64,000 bases of DNA from Ceratothoa steindachneri (lineage: Eukaryota; Arthropoda; Malacostraca; Isopoda; Cymothoidae). Below are positions 26,283-38,172 of the stretch, piece after piece; the first letter of the stretch is position 1; every line of letters begins with the position of its first letter. The stretch covers positions 43,770,609 to 43,834,608 of the forward strand of contig OZ018324.1 in assembly GCA_963969495.1 (NCBI GenBank), given 5' to 3'. The position numbers and the translations under genes were made by a program. The notes under the pieces were generated by a model, which made no database searches, was not told where the DNA came from, and saw only the letters and a program-made list of their open reading frames with translations.

Positions 26283-27939
26283 CAGAAATACCCGTCGGTG
26301 ACTGGGTTGAAAAAGACTGCCAAAATTATACTATGAAAAAAGAAATTGAAAGTTATTTACTTAGATTGCATTGAACATATATAAAAATATCACTGTTAAC
26401 GTTCATCTAGATGATAGAACTGCTTTCTTCTGTCTATTTTATATGAAATGACTCTTAATTTTTGGCCAAAATATAAGATAATGTAATTATATTGTAGATT
26501 CAAGTGGAATCACCTAGGTCAAATAATAAAAAGATCCACCATATATTCCTCGGATAGTTTTACATGTTATATTTTATTCTTTAACCTAGTATATGTATGT
26601 AAGTTTTTGGAAATGAAATTTAACATATCTGAGAAATACGAAAATTTTGAACAATTTTGATGTAAATTATCAACATTCTAGGACATATAACTAGAGAACA
26701 CTTTGAAATAGAAAACCTCTGGTGTGCGGCATTGTATTTGGAACTCATTGTTCTTATACTGTGCTGCTAGATATCTTTTTAGATTTTGTTTAGTTTCCAA
26801 TTTATAGCCATTAGAAAGCCTAAAATGACGTCTGTAAGATTTCTAGAAGCTATTTTTTTCTTATCTATAACTAGATTTTAAGTAAGGGATTTTTTTTATC
26901 TTGATTTAGATGTCGTTATGTAGAGGAGGATAAGAGGGGAGGGGAGAGATTGAGGGAAAGAAGTAGAGATTGGAAGAGGAGAAAGGGGGGGAGAGTAAAG
27001 AACAAAGAAGAGGGGAGATTGTGGGCGGAGTGGAGGTGATAAATATGGGGGAGAGGATTAGAATGGGAGCCTTTGATTCCTATAAATGGACAAACATACA
27101 CATACTTAGGCGACAGTTGTATAGGAATAACACGCACGGTGACCGGGATTGTTATTGCCTTTGCATTGAACCTTTCACCTTCTCCTTCAACCTAGGTCAA
27201 CACACTGTTTAGCAGGGTAAGAATGTATTTCTTATGTGCCAAATTACGTGGTGAGTAATAAAAACAGCTGAAATCGGTGTTTTTGGTCAATAGCAATCAG
27301 AAACCGTTGTTAAAGTAGGGAAGAAGTCCTTTACTTCGAACCGACACCGAGACACAACGCAAGAGAAACACTTTCTTTTTCATAATTAGGCCATCGCCGA
27401 TAACGGTAATTCTGTCCTTTCTGCATGACATCGACCTAACCCTTACCGCTAGACAGAACAATACCTTCGAGGCCATCTCCCTAAGGTGAAGGACAGGCGG
27501 AGAGAGGAAGAACAAGCCAGATCATGTATGACAACAGATGTTAGTATTGATTTTCTAAAACTATGAGAGAGACAAGGAAACAACTGCGTAGAAAGATTGA
27601 AGAATACAAGAGAGATACCAAGAGAAACGTCCTTCTCTGAGTCATTGAATGACACCTTAACTCTTACATGAATTGGAAAGATACCAAGAATTTAGGATGA
27701 TCCGCCAGCTAATATTGCAGAAATTCTCGAAGCCTATATTGCAGTTGCTTACTCTTTTGCAGTGCACGTAGATAATTATAACCACTACAGGAGCTAAGTA
27801 ACATAATTTCTCTATCCTTTCAACATTTGAAACAATTTATTCCTTGTTTTTGTTAGGGAAACATTTAAATTTTATTTAAAATTGTCTAGACCCTTGGATC
27901 ATTTAACAACTTTCCCCCAAACCAAGAAACCTTCAACAA

Positions 27940-27940
<1 letters not shown>
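26280..27940. other. No gene seen; GA-rich stretch at 26925-27025
   Basis: AT-rich apart from 26925-27025, which is G/A-rich on the plus strand, including a run of seven G. Frames in this stretch follow composition. Confidence 0.4.
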
Positions 27941-27941
<1 letters not shown>

Positions 27942-28034
<93 letters not shown>

Positions 28035-28038
28035 TATA

Positions 28039-28121
<83 letters not shown>
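27942..28121. repeat. (AT)n array
   Basis: About 180 bp of alternating AT with one ATAAAAATATATATC interruption near 28025-28040. Confidence 0.95.
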
Positions 28122-28125
<4 letters not shown>

Positions 28126-28290
28126 AAAGGGAACCACTGCATTTAAAGTGAGAGCTGAGTTTGAATTGCTTAGGGCCAGTAGCTCCTTTGCCACATTCTT
28201 CCTTTTTTGAAACAAGATATTTTAAGGCTTATATGCTTGTAAAAGCAACGAATTTTCACATTTTCAATAGGGCTTTAATAAAAAGTAATA

Positions 28291-28525
28291 TACAGGGTGT
28301 GGCAGAAGTAACGCCCTATTTAACATTTTTAATTTGAGCAAAACTTGATTGGAGTAGATAAAAACATCAATCCACTAAAGTCGTTAAAGGATGAATACAG
28401 AGGTTCAATACAATAATTTTATATTAATTACCGTGCTCAAAATGCTTCCGTTCTTGTTTAATACATTTGCTTCTTCAACATTCTCTGAACACTTCAAAAT
28501 GGCGTTACTTCTCCTGCACCCAGTA
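28291..28525. mobile_element. 235-bp MITE with TA target duplication
   Basis: The left end reads TACAGGGTGTGGCAGAAGTA (28291-28310), continuing ACGCC. The complement of the right end reads TACTGGGTGCAGGAGAAGTA, continuing ACGCC, so the 25-bp terminal inverted repeats differ at few positions. TA lies outside each end (28289-28290, 28526-28527). There is no transposase frame; the 114-codon frame across it runs into an (AT)n array. Confidence 0.8.
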
Positions 28526-28624
28526 TATAACCACTTTAAAAATAATTTAACAACCTCGAGCCTGCGATTCTATCAGTTTATAAATTTTGAATTTCAACAA
28601 ACGCAGAACAAGATAAAGTTAGGG

Positions 28625-28627
<3 letters not shown>

Positions 28628-28684
<57 letters not shown>
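28628..28684. repeat. (AT)n array
   Basis: About 57 bp of alternating AT. Confidence 0.95.
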
Positions 28685-28686
<2 letters not shown>

Positions 28687-30600
28687 ACCTTATATGCAAT
28701 TTTATAGAGCTTATATATTGCCTTTATATTTTTAATGCCACTCTAAAGCAAGTATTTTTTTGCTTTTGTAAAACTTCTAATCATGGAGTCATTTTTAAAA
28801 TATACGCCTTTTCTGTATACTCCGTCTCTAATTCTCCCTAAAATCTATGATAATGTTAACGAAAGAATTACTCTCATTTCACTAACCCAAGATGTAAAAA
28901 AACTCTTACCACACACTGAAAAGATGAGAATAATTTGGTAGCTTTTTAAGATTGTCCCCACTCTTATGAGAATGAATGCGGTCACGTAAAGACGAGCGAG
29001 AAGCACCGCTAAAATATGAGATAAATTTCACTTTCATTCAGTCCATTTGCGAAAATGCAAAACCCAAGATCATAGTATTTATTTTAACAATGCAAATGTT
29101 TGTATAACTCGAACACTTACATTAAAAGATGCATCGTAAAGAGAGCTTTTAATTAATCTCATTAATTTAATGTAAATCAAGCATCTATTGATTTATGAAA
29201 CTTATCCTATAAATAAACCGATCGAGAGAGTGATAAGGAATCGAATGCAAATACGCTAATGAACTCATTATATTTGATGAAGAAAATGAAGCTGTCATTT
29301 TGCTCAATCGATTACCATTTTGTCCAAATATATAAAAAATCTATGCGAAATCTAAATACCTCTTGTATTGAGGCACAATTACAAATATGCAAATCCTATA
29401 ATAAATTATAGAGTCAACATGATTGTATTAAATTGTATTCAAATGTTTATAACTATGTAGTGATGTTAAAGGTATGTACCATGCATCATTATTATTTTTC
29501 AAATTAAATTTTATAATTTCAGTATAAAAAAAAATAATTTAATTTATGCTAAGAAATTTCTTATTTTGTTGAATAGCCTCAAGTGGAAAGGATAAAATAA
29601 ATTTTCGCTACGACTTATGGACTATAGATAATTTTTTTAATACTAATTGCTCTTCCTTTACTGTTAAATGTGTGAAGTTAAACTAGTATTGATTGCTATT
29701 TGATGAGTATATTCATTAATTCAAATGCCTATGTAGCGCATATTGCTTGATACGAGTATATATGATATTTTTTTTAAACCATCCAAGCCACCGCAAAGAC
29801 AGGTACAAACAGTTAAAAGTGACGACAAAATTCAATTGACTACTTGAAAGTTTGTTTTAAATTCAATTTCAAATCAATTATTTCCTTTCTAACTTAGACT
29901 TGAAAATGTATTGACTCGTGATTGTATGTAATTAGCAAAAATTAAAATATAACTTAAAAGAATTCCTTCAAGACATGCAAGTAAAAACAGAAGTTGAGAT
30001 TTGAGTGCGTTCCGAGAACTTGGGAAAATTAAAAGTTACTGAATGGATTATTAGTACCCTTTAAAATCCTAATCTAAAATAATGACAGGTATTTAAACTT
30101 GTTATATGAGCTACTTAGATGTTTTTGGAGAACAAAGCTCAATCCTTCTTCAAGAGCAATGGGTCTAGTTTATTTTGGCTTAAAGTTAAGATTGTCACAA
30201 ACAATTCCAAAGAATGTACAAATGTGTTGCCTCTCTTACTTGCATTTCGAAATTCATAATTGGTTGAAGGCTTGATGGCAGTGCAGTGCCGAACTTCCCA
30301 ATTGCTGAAAAAATGAAATTTATTTATAAATAATCGTTTTAAAGAGAGTAGGTTATTAAATAGATGCTTCCATTTTCGGTGTCGATTATATCAAGATTGA
30401 AAATAGAAGCAGGATGCTTCCTAAACTAGTTATTTCATTGCTCCCCAGGAAAGAATAACCTCTGCTTACTTCCACCGCTTGAAGGATTAAGAGTGAAAAC
30501 TTTTGAGCCTGCAGCCTGGGATGTAGGCTAGGTTAACGTTACAACAATTAAGTGGGGCCGCATCTTCCGTGAAGCAGCCATGAGGGAGTAGGGTAAAGAA
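28685..30600. other. No gene seen
   Basis: AT-rich sequence with no frame or repeat that I can support. Confidence 0.5.
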
Positions 30601-30608
30601 GGTTGAAG

Positions 30609-30662
30609 CTGTTGCATGCTATGATAATTTTTTAACACCTATCATAGCGGGCTATGCAACAG
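30609..30662. repeat. Inverted repeat (hairpin)
   Basis: CTGTTGCATGCTATGATA (30609-30626) and TATCATAG..CTATGCAACAG (30640-30662) are complementary, with a five-base insertion in the right arm and a 13-base loop. Confidence 0.75.
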
Positions 30663-30689
30663 TTAGGATTTCTGAGTTCAATTGCCCCA

Positions 30690-30900
30690 TAACCTCACGC
30701 GAGATACATCCTAGTTGATGCGTCGTGTCAATTGCCCGTGTAAATGACGTCATCACTCTACAACACTTTTTCTGCTTCCTCACAGGGTGGCGAGAGGTTT
30801 AAAAAAATAGCCTTGCTTGCTCGCTGCAATTCTCGCCTAATAAATATTCCCTAATATGCGTATTTTTTAGTCATAGATTGTGCTGTCTTTAGTCATGTTA
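30690..30900 (+). promoter_or_regulatory. Promoter-like block (CRE, TATA-like, AATAAA)
   Basis: 30745-30752 is a perfect cAMP-response-type palindrome TGACGTCA. About 50 bp on lies a TATA-like TTTAAAAAAATA (30799) and then AATAAA (30839). The spacing resembles the U3-R part of a small LTR. Without a second copy this remains a guess. Confidence 0.2.
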
Positions 30901-31399
30901 ATTTTCCATTAAAAAATAAATAAGCTCTCCCTAAAAGAAACTGGAGACTTGCGATTGGAAGCTCAACAAATATTAATCATTAAGGGCATCTCTCCGAATA
31001 AGGAAAGCAAAATCATGAAAAGGTAGTATACTTATTCCTTTTACCATAGTATCATACCTTTAAAATCAAATATTTTACCAGATATGTCGATAGGCCAAAC
31101 TTTTTTCCTTATTTCTTACTATGAACTTGTCCTAGAACGGAAGTAGAACTCCTGACCTATGCACTCTTTCCAACTTTTTACCCCAAATTTTGTGTTCTAT
31201 TACAGCAAAACCTCCAGAAGTTTCAGGCATTGAGAACTGCAGGGACATTCTTGAGAGTTGTTGATTGGCTGTGATTCTGGATGGTGTTGTTCCTCGAGTA
31301 CAACTTTTCCTATTAGTCCTTAGTTATATTAACTATTCTCCCTCAATCCTGAATTATTGTGCATCTTCCTTTTCTATAGCTCCTATGTGGGATTCTCCT

Positions 31400-33110
31400 T
31401 TTTGAAGTATCTCTTAGTCATTTTATACTCCTTTCATTTTTTCATGGTTTCCAAAACAATTAGTGTATTATATGTGTTCTCTGATGTTAGCTCTGTTTCT
31501 TTTTAATGAGCTTGTTCAGTACTTCTAATCAATTTTTTTGTCAGTGTTTTTTACTTTAAGTTGTTTGCACTTCTTTATTAGGCTTAGGGATTCTTATTAG
31601 AACACTTTTGGGGGTGAATGCGGGAACTTGTTGTTGGATTATGGAATAGATTTTATTGTTCCTGAGGCTGTCTGAATAGGGGAGCTTGGCCTTTGGTTAT
31701 GCTTGAGATGTGGTTGTTGCTCAGTCTGTCTCGATGGGGAGGTTGGTCTTTGTTTTTGCGTAAGTTGTTTTTTGTTCATCAGGGTATCTGATCCAGCAGC
31801 CGCCTGACACTAATGAAATATATGTAGTAAAACTATAGAGTAAACGAGAAAGTCTAAGAGATGTCCACAACGTAGCTTGTCAAGTGGACTCTCTTCCTGT
31901 GGAAGAATAGCTTGTGTATGTAGCAGCATATTATGTATAAGTGGGTGGCTACTGTGTTGAGTGAAGTGGTTGTGGATATGTTTCTGGAAGGCAGAATATA
32001 ATATAAGTTTGTTGTTGTTTTAATGTTTCTTTATAGGGGGAAAGTGTTCTGCAATTTAATAGACTGGCTGTTCTGGGTTTGTGGAGCCTACGTCTATAAC
32101 TAGTAGCCCTCCCCTCTCAAGGTAACCCTTTAAACCTGAAGACATATACCACACAGCTACTAAACCCCCATCCACTTACACGTTGAAACTAATGAGTATT
32201 TGAGAGAATGACAGGATCAAATAAAAGATTGCATTATCCCTTCCCTAGCTTTCTTCTTTTCATTGTATTCCTTGGTTGTATTTGCTCTATTCTTTCCAAA
32301 TTTTCTGTTGAAAACTGATTTGCTGGCGTTAAGTCTGAGAAGATTTGTTTTTGATGTTTGTGAAATGTTCATTGAATTTCGAATTGTGGATGTGAGGTAT
32401 ATTGTTGTTGTTTATGTTAGATTATTAGATAAACCGTTAATTGTTGAGAAGGATAGTTGTGGATTTAGTTGGTGGTATTTTGATTATATTTGTGGTAAAC
32501 CACATGTTATAGTTTTTTGAAGTAAAATTTGAAGAAATGAATTGAAATATCTTGGCTGCGTTGCATGCATGAGAGAGTTATGTTGTCTGCGTATAAAACT
32601 ATATTTAAATTGGCTAAGAAGGATTTGAGTATGCCATACATGTACCTGTTAAATAAGGTGAAGAACAGTAGGAGCGATTAGTAGATACCGTTTGTTATGT
32701 TTTAGGGTGTTTCATATCTGACAGGCAAATATCTCATGAACGTGTCTGCATGCTAAGTAGTTGGTCACCAACCTTTTTTTGTTTCATATATCATGTTTTT
32801 GACTATAAATATTGTCATTGGGATTGTATTGGGGATAACAGCAAAAGATTAGATCATGTCTGGTGTTATAAAAAGTGTTCTGTATGGTTGGGCTTGCTGG
32901 ATGCCATATAAGATTATTCGTGAGAAGTCTGTAATAAGACTGTTTCTTTATTATATTAGTCATCCATCTTTGTCTAGACTCTAAAAATATTTCTGATGTG
33001 TTTTCGATTTCTATAACTTTAGAAGTGATGCATGAGGGACAGAAAGAAACATGTGAGGAAGTAATTGTAGGAACTTTGTTGGTTTTAAAAATTGCCATGA
33101 ATGATGCATG
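31400..33110 (-). pseudogene. Degenerate non-LTR reverse transcriptase (C/A-rich)
   Basis: The minus strand is strongly C/A-rich. Near 32600 it reads LFNRYMYGI..NLNIVLYADNITLSC, a reverse-transcriptase palm motif with the YADD box changed to YADN. A likely thumb sequence, PTKSTTILLNNKRFI, follows downstream near 32450. A 104-codon frame (33098-32784) lies upstream and may belong to the same ORF2, but I do not recognise it. The LFxxYxxxI...YADD..L layout is typical of jockey/I-type non-LTR elements. Many stops and shifts are present and no ORF1 or tail was found. The plus-strand 85-codon frame at 32263-32520 is a shadow of this. Confidence 0.55.
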
Positions 33111-33640
33111 CTTCTAAATGTTGGGAATTGGGGTATGAGAGTAGCTCTTCTCCTTCACCGTCTCCGCGCATTTCATGGCCTTGCTTGAATAGCCCGGACG
33201 TCACCAGTTAAGGGGTACCCGATTTTATAGGTATAAGGGAAACGACCACCGGTTACCAGTTTGTTGTTAGACGTAGTGGTTGCCAGTTAAGTTTAAGGCA
33301 GGAAGGGCACGTTACCGTTACCTTTATAGCATGATGTAGCAACAATCATGAGTTACCACTTCATGGTAGACGGAGAAAAGCCGTCCAGAGAAGCCGCTTT
33401 ATGATACAGACGGGTAAATGTAACAGTTCCATTTATGGTTAAAAATGATGCGGATATTTCACGAGGTCCCTACTATGCCCTGAGTAAAGTGATAGGTGGC
33501 GTTAAGTTTGTATCTGACTCCAAAAAATACTTGAATAATATATCGGCTTGGTTGGTCTTAACGAAGGCTTGTGATTGAGAAAGGTCTGACAGGAATCTCG
33601 TAAACAAATAATGGTTTAATTCCAAACGAACAAAAAAAAA
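33111..33640. other. No gene seen
   Basis: Moderate GC with imperfect recurrences of CACCAGTTAA / ACCGGTTACCAG / TTGCCAGTTAA, possibly a degenerate short repeat. No coding feature. Confidence 0.3.
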
Positions 33641-33654
33641 CAAGCAAGATAAAA

Positions 33655-33951
33655 ATGAGGTTCGTGTTTACAGAGTACGTTCAGGGAAATTTCTTACTAC
33701 CGATCAGGAAAGCGAGAGTAATGAGAAATAGACGTGGACGGCTAAGAGGGGAGTTTCGCTACGGTAAGCTAAACGTAATTAATAACGGGAAGACTCTGAG
33801 GTCAGAGTTAAAATCAAGAATGAGGATGCATTCTATGAGTAGAGCAGGTGAAAGGCGTTTGCTCTTCCTCCCTCCAGGGCACGCCGTCTTTAGCGCTGCC
33901 CGCACGGCAGATCCTTTATTAAACCACTTTTATTATATAAAAAATACGTAA
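33655..33951 (+). CDS. Unassigned 98-codon open frame, Arg-rich
   Basis: A plus-strand frame with a basic N-terminal half (about 20 Arg and Lys in 60 residues). No domain recognised and no clear start context. It may be a chance frame in GC-richer sequence. Confidence 0.12.
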   Translation: MRFVFTEYVQGNFLLPIRKARVMRNRRGRLRGEFRYGKLNVINNGKTLRSELKSRMRMHSMSRAGERRLLFLPPGHAVFSAARTADPLLNHFYYIKNT

Positions 33952-34194
33952 TTAGCTTGATTTGTTTCGAAAAACTATATTTGTTGGGTAATTTGCTTAA
34001 ATACCGCCATTTACGGACATTATTTGCCAATGCCATCTGTAGCTGTCATATATTCATTTGCAAGCATTTGCCTCCTTGTTAATTTTTTATGTCTTCCATT
34101 TTACTTAGTATAGATAGAAGTTATCAGCAGAAGATTAGGGTGGTAAAGGATAGTTTATTTAAAGGTTAGGACGTTAATTAAAGGGGTTCCCTTT

Positions 34195-34886
34195 TAGTCA
34201 TGTGCGTGTCTAATCGCGAGCAAACCAAATTCTCACTATGTCGGTCGGTCGTCGGTTAGTCGGTCCCCGTTTTGCTTTGTATTGATTTTGTAATAACTTT
34301 ATAAATATTCGGCCGATTCTAAGGAAATTTGAAAAGCTTATGCTGATTTACATTCTCCTTTGAATGATATAGTTTCCAAAGTATTCCCAAGGTTAGCCCA
34401 GGAATTATTTTGTTTTGGCTATAACATCATAACTATTCGGCCGATTGTAACAAAATTTTAATAACTTACATTGTTTTACAGTCTCTTTCAAATGATAACT
34501 AGGCTAGTTTAAGCACGGCACAGCTAGTTATTCTATTTTAGGCTGGCTATTCTATGTTTGGCTAGGCTTGGTTATACTAGGTTAATACAGGGGGGGGGGG
34601 GGTTATACTATGCTATGCTTGGCTATGATATGCTATGCTATACTAGGCAAGTTTAGGCTATAGGCTTTTTTAGGCATACTAGGCTATGCTATGCTAGACA
34701 ATGCTACGCTATGCTAGGCTCGGGTGTTCTCTACTATGCTATGCTTAGGTATGTGGCTATACAAAGTTCCTGCCATGGTTACTCCGGGAATTATTTTGAA
34801 GTTTTGAAGGTCGTGAGGTCATAAATCACAATAAGTGAGGGCACGTGACCTTTTGGTGAGCAGACCTTGTTCTATATTTCATTTAA
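34195..34886 (+). repeat. Dispersed repeat family with 128-bp units, copy C, with CTATG-rich insert
   Basis: The head GTGTCTAATCGCGAGC and GTCGGTCCCCGTTTTGCTTT and about two units match copies A and B. 34498-34760 is then replaced by degenerate repeats of GGCTATGCTA/CTAGGCTA with one run of 13 G. The family tail (GAAGGTCGTGAGGTCATAAA, GAGCAGACCTTGTT) resumes at 34800. Confidence 0.75.
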
Positions 34887-36430
34887 ATTGGTCGTGCTCT
34901 GTGTTCTATAATTTAAAATTTCGCGAGAGTAAACCAAACAAAACCGCGCTAATCCGATCTAGACTGCACGCATGGCCGACACCGCGCCAAGAATTTACAG
35001 GTCTCATTGAGCGTTTTCTTTTATTCCCACGAGTTTAACCGTCACGAAATAAGAAAAATCTGTCTTAGATCCCCTCAATATTTCAAATTACATTATCATC
35101 TCAATCGAGAGTAACTTATTTGCACCTTTTACTACCCTAAATACACGATTTCTCTGCATTTTTTCCTGATTGTAGTGAATGTGACTTGAAATCTTTCGGC
35201 TGGAAACAAATTCTAAAATTTGCACGGAAATAAGTAGCGAATTTGAGAGAATCCTAGAGAGAAGCATGGAATAAACTTCAATTCTATGCTGAAAAATCAA
35301 ATTTACCGAAATGTGTGCTAGTGGAGGAGCATTTTGATTTTCTTCAAGGGTCAGTTATTGGTCCGCTTTTGTTTCACCCCTATTTTTTCTTTGGTTTTCT
35401 TAGGCATCGGGATTTAGATGAAAACATGCAGATCTCTCTTTCATTTTACCCAGCTTTTCTCGGGTACCGTGAAATTTAGGTCGCTATCTCATATCCCTTG
35501 AAATCGGGTTGGGGCTCGTTCCTAACTTGTGATAAGATTTGGAAGAAGGCGAGTAGACTCTATAATATTTATTTTCATTAAATTGTCATAAATTCGTGAA
35601 TTAGTGACGCGCCTGGGTGCCCGGATGAGAGGTGAGGAAAAGGAGAAATAGATTTGCATTTTTATCCTTCAAAATACCGACGCCTACGAAAAGCAAGGAG
35701 GAAAAAATATGTGTAAAACAAAAGCGGATCATAACCGAGCCTTGGAGAAGCTCATCATGATCCACCACAGGGAGGATGGCTTCCAGGTGGGCACCTGAGC
35801 TTGCCTTTCTTTTCTGTTGATCTCTGTATTGTCTGTTTTGATTATTTCTATTTTTGTCCTTTATGTTTTATTTTTGTTTTGTTTTTAATTAACTGAACGA
35901 TAGACCTATATTTTTGCTTACAGTGGCTATGATGCCCTCTTAAAATGCCTAAGATGAAAAGGCTGATTTTGTAAAAAAATACAGCCACTTTTGCTAAGAA
36001 TCTTAGAAACTATGTAACTGCTTATATTTTTACCACCTAACGGCCTCAAATTTAATCAAAACAAAACAGATATTAGAGGCTAGAATTCCTGAGTAATTTT
36101 ATTGCTGGAAAAATATTGCCCCTTATTTTAACCATCTCACGCCCCATGCGCCCTTTTTCGACGCAGTTAGAAATATATGAATCAACTTTATTAGTCAGTT
36201 CTCTAAAATCTAATACTGATAACGTTTGTAATCCTGTCTTGGCTTTCCTCACAAGGACAAATGCATCCTTCCATACCCTGATCGCAGCAGCTTTAAGATT
36301 ACCATTCATATTCTTCACACATCGAATATTTCCTACAGAATCTTTGTGGAATGATCTAGCTGTTAGGATATTTTCATCACCCTTGCTTGGTATGGTGGTT
36401 TATATCATGTATTTTTTTTATAGGGGTGCT
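34887..36430. other. No gene seen
   Basis: Mixed sequence. Two overlapping frames at 36073-36433 (81 and 105 codons, opposite strands) have no recognisable domain. 35700-35800 is GC-richer with a short frame containing NRALEKLIMIHHREDGFQV, not identified. Confidence 0.35.
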
Positions 36431-36437
36431 TAAATAA

Positions 36438-36556
36438 CACTGGTCTGCGTCAAAAATGTTCGTGAGGTTTTCATAGGTGATTCTTAATGAAATCTGTCTC
36501 CTAAATCCAAATAAAGCATTTATATTGCTTAATCAGGTCTAGTTTTTAAGATACAG
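36438..36556 (+). repeat. Left terminal inverted repeat of the CACTGG transposon
   Basis: Matches the complement of 39088-39216 at about three bases in four by eye, with the best-kept blocks at the tip (CACTGG.CTGCGT) and at 36505-36556. Confidence 0.8.
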
Positions 36557-37080
36557 ACCAAGCTCCCTAAATGGCGTTAGAGAGCTCAGTCTCTAGCTGA
36601 CCGCGAGCGTGAGTGGTTGTGTGTTGCTTGCTCACTCTCCAACTAAGTGTTGGTTTTTTAATCCATGACTTTTCTCATCTATGAACAGTGTTTAAAGTGT
36701 ATTTCTAAAACTTTATTTATCTTTGTGAATTTTTTTGCAGGCAAATACATTAGCAAACTCCTTATATTTCATAAAAATGAATAGAAAGTGTAAAAACAGT
36801 CCGGATAGATTTTGTTTTGTTTGTGAAAAGGTAACTTTTAGTGACCAGCAATGCACTATAACGCCCTTAGTAAAGTTCCTTTACAATGCATATTTTGGAA
36901 TAAAGCTAGGTGATCAAGACAAAAACTTTGCTCCACATATGTGCTGCAAAGCCTGTGTCATAGCCTTAAGACGCTGGAGTGAGGGCAAAACTAACTGTTT
37001 GTCATTTGGTGTAACTATGGTGTGGAGAGAAGGCAAGGACCACATTACAGACTGCTATTTTTGCATGACAAATCTTAAAG

Positions 37081-37341
37081 GTGAGATAATTACTTTAACA
37101 ATATAGTCCTTGACAAATCTAGAAATGTTTATACAAATCTTTTGGTAGCCTATTCAAATTGTAATGTGTATAAAAATAGTGTATTATGCTGGTAGAAAAA
37201 TTGTCGTTAAATTGTATATAAAAATTGATTGTATTTAAAAATTGTAAATTTACCGGGTGTGAAAAATGTGTATAAAAATGTGGAAACGAGGGTCGAGTGA
37301 ATTAAAAGTATGTAAATTAAGTATGCGAAACTTTTTTTCAG
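37081..37341 (+). other. Intron 1-2 of the transposase-like gene
   Basis: The GTGAGA donor follows AAAG and the TTTTTTTCAG acceptor precedes GTGTTAATAAG. The join restores NLKGVNKKNKH in frame (phase 1). Confidence 0.75.
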
Positions 37342-37976
37342 GTGTTAATAAGAAGAACAAACACACTGTAGTCTATCCTAATGTTCCTTCTGCCATTAAA
37401 CCACAACCACATGGTCCAAGAGTTCTAGTTCCTTCTCCACCTAAAAATACTAAGCTACAAGACAATATAGAAGATATAGAAGTGGCTGAGACTGACACTT
37501 CAGTGACATATCAGCCTACGTCTACAATGACTTTGCCAAGACCACTCACTCAAGGTCAATTAAATGACTTGAATAGAGATCTTGGTCTTTCTAAAGAGAA
37601 CGCACAACTTCTTGCATCCCGTCTTAGTGAGAGCAACCTCCTCTCTCAAGAAACTACAAAGTTTTGGTTCAGAAATAGATACGAAGAGTTTTGAAAGTTC
37701 TTTTCAGTTTATTCTTGCAGCTCTTTGGTGTGTTTCAATGATGTAAAAGGTTTAATTGAGGCACTTGGCGTTCCTTACCAACCAAGTGAATGGAGGCTCT
37801 TTATTGATTCTTCTAGCAGAAGTTTGAAGGCAGTACTCTTAAATATTGGAAATAAAATGGCATCTGTACCTATTGGCTATTCAATTCAGTTAATAGAAAG
37901 CTACGAAAATATGAAAGTATTGATTAATACAATCAAGTACTCTAACCAGAACTAGTTAATATGTGGTGATCTCAAG

Positions 37977-38172
37977 GTAAGATATATTTTACTTTATTGA
38001 ACTTGTTAAATATTTCAAGAAATGTTTGTTTCTAAATACCAATGACAGAAGGATATTATACACATATTATTTTCTCCCTACCCCTAATAAACTTAGTGAA
38101 AATTGCCTATGCAAAAAATAGAAGTTCTTAGAAACCATGTACATCAATATGCATCAATATGTTTTATTTCAG
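37977..38172 (+). other. Intron 2-3 of the transposase-like gene
   Basis: The GTAAGA donor follows CTCAAG and the TTTATTTCAG acceptor precedes GTTGTGTGC. The join gives GDLKVVCLLFGMQGG in frame. The intron separates the second candidate catalytic Asp from the zinc Cys pair. Confidence 0.8.

Noticed and set aside
31550..31640. IPKPNK motif read on the minus strand as a second reverse-transcriptase start
   Set aside because: It lies 3' of the YADN palm motif of the same element, the wrong order, so it is probably chance.
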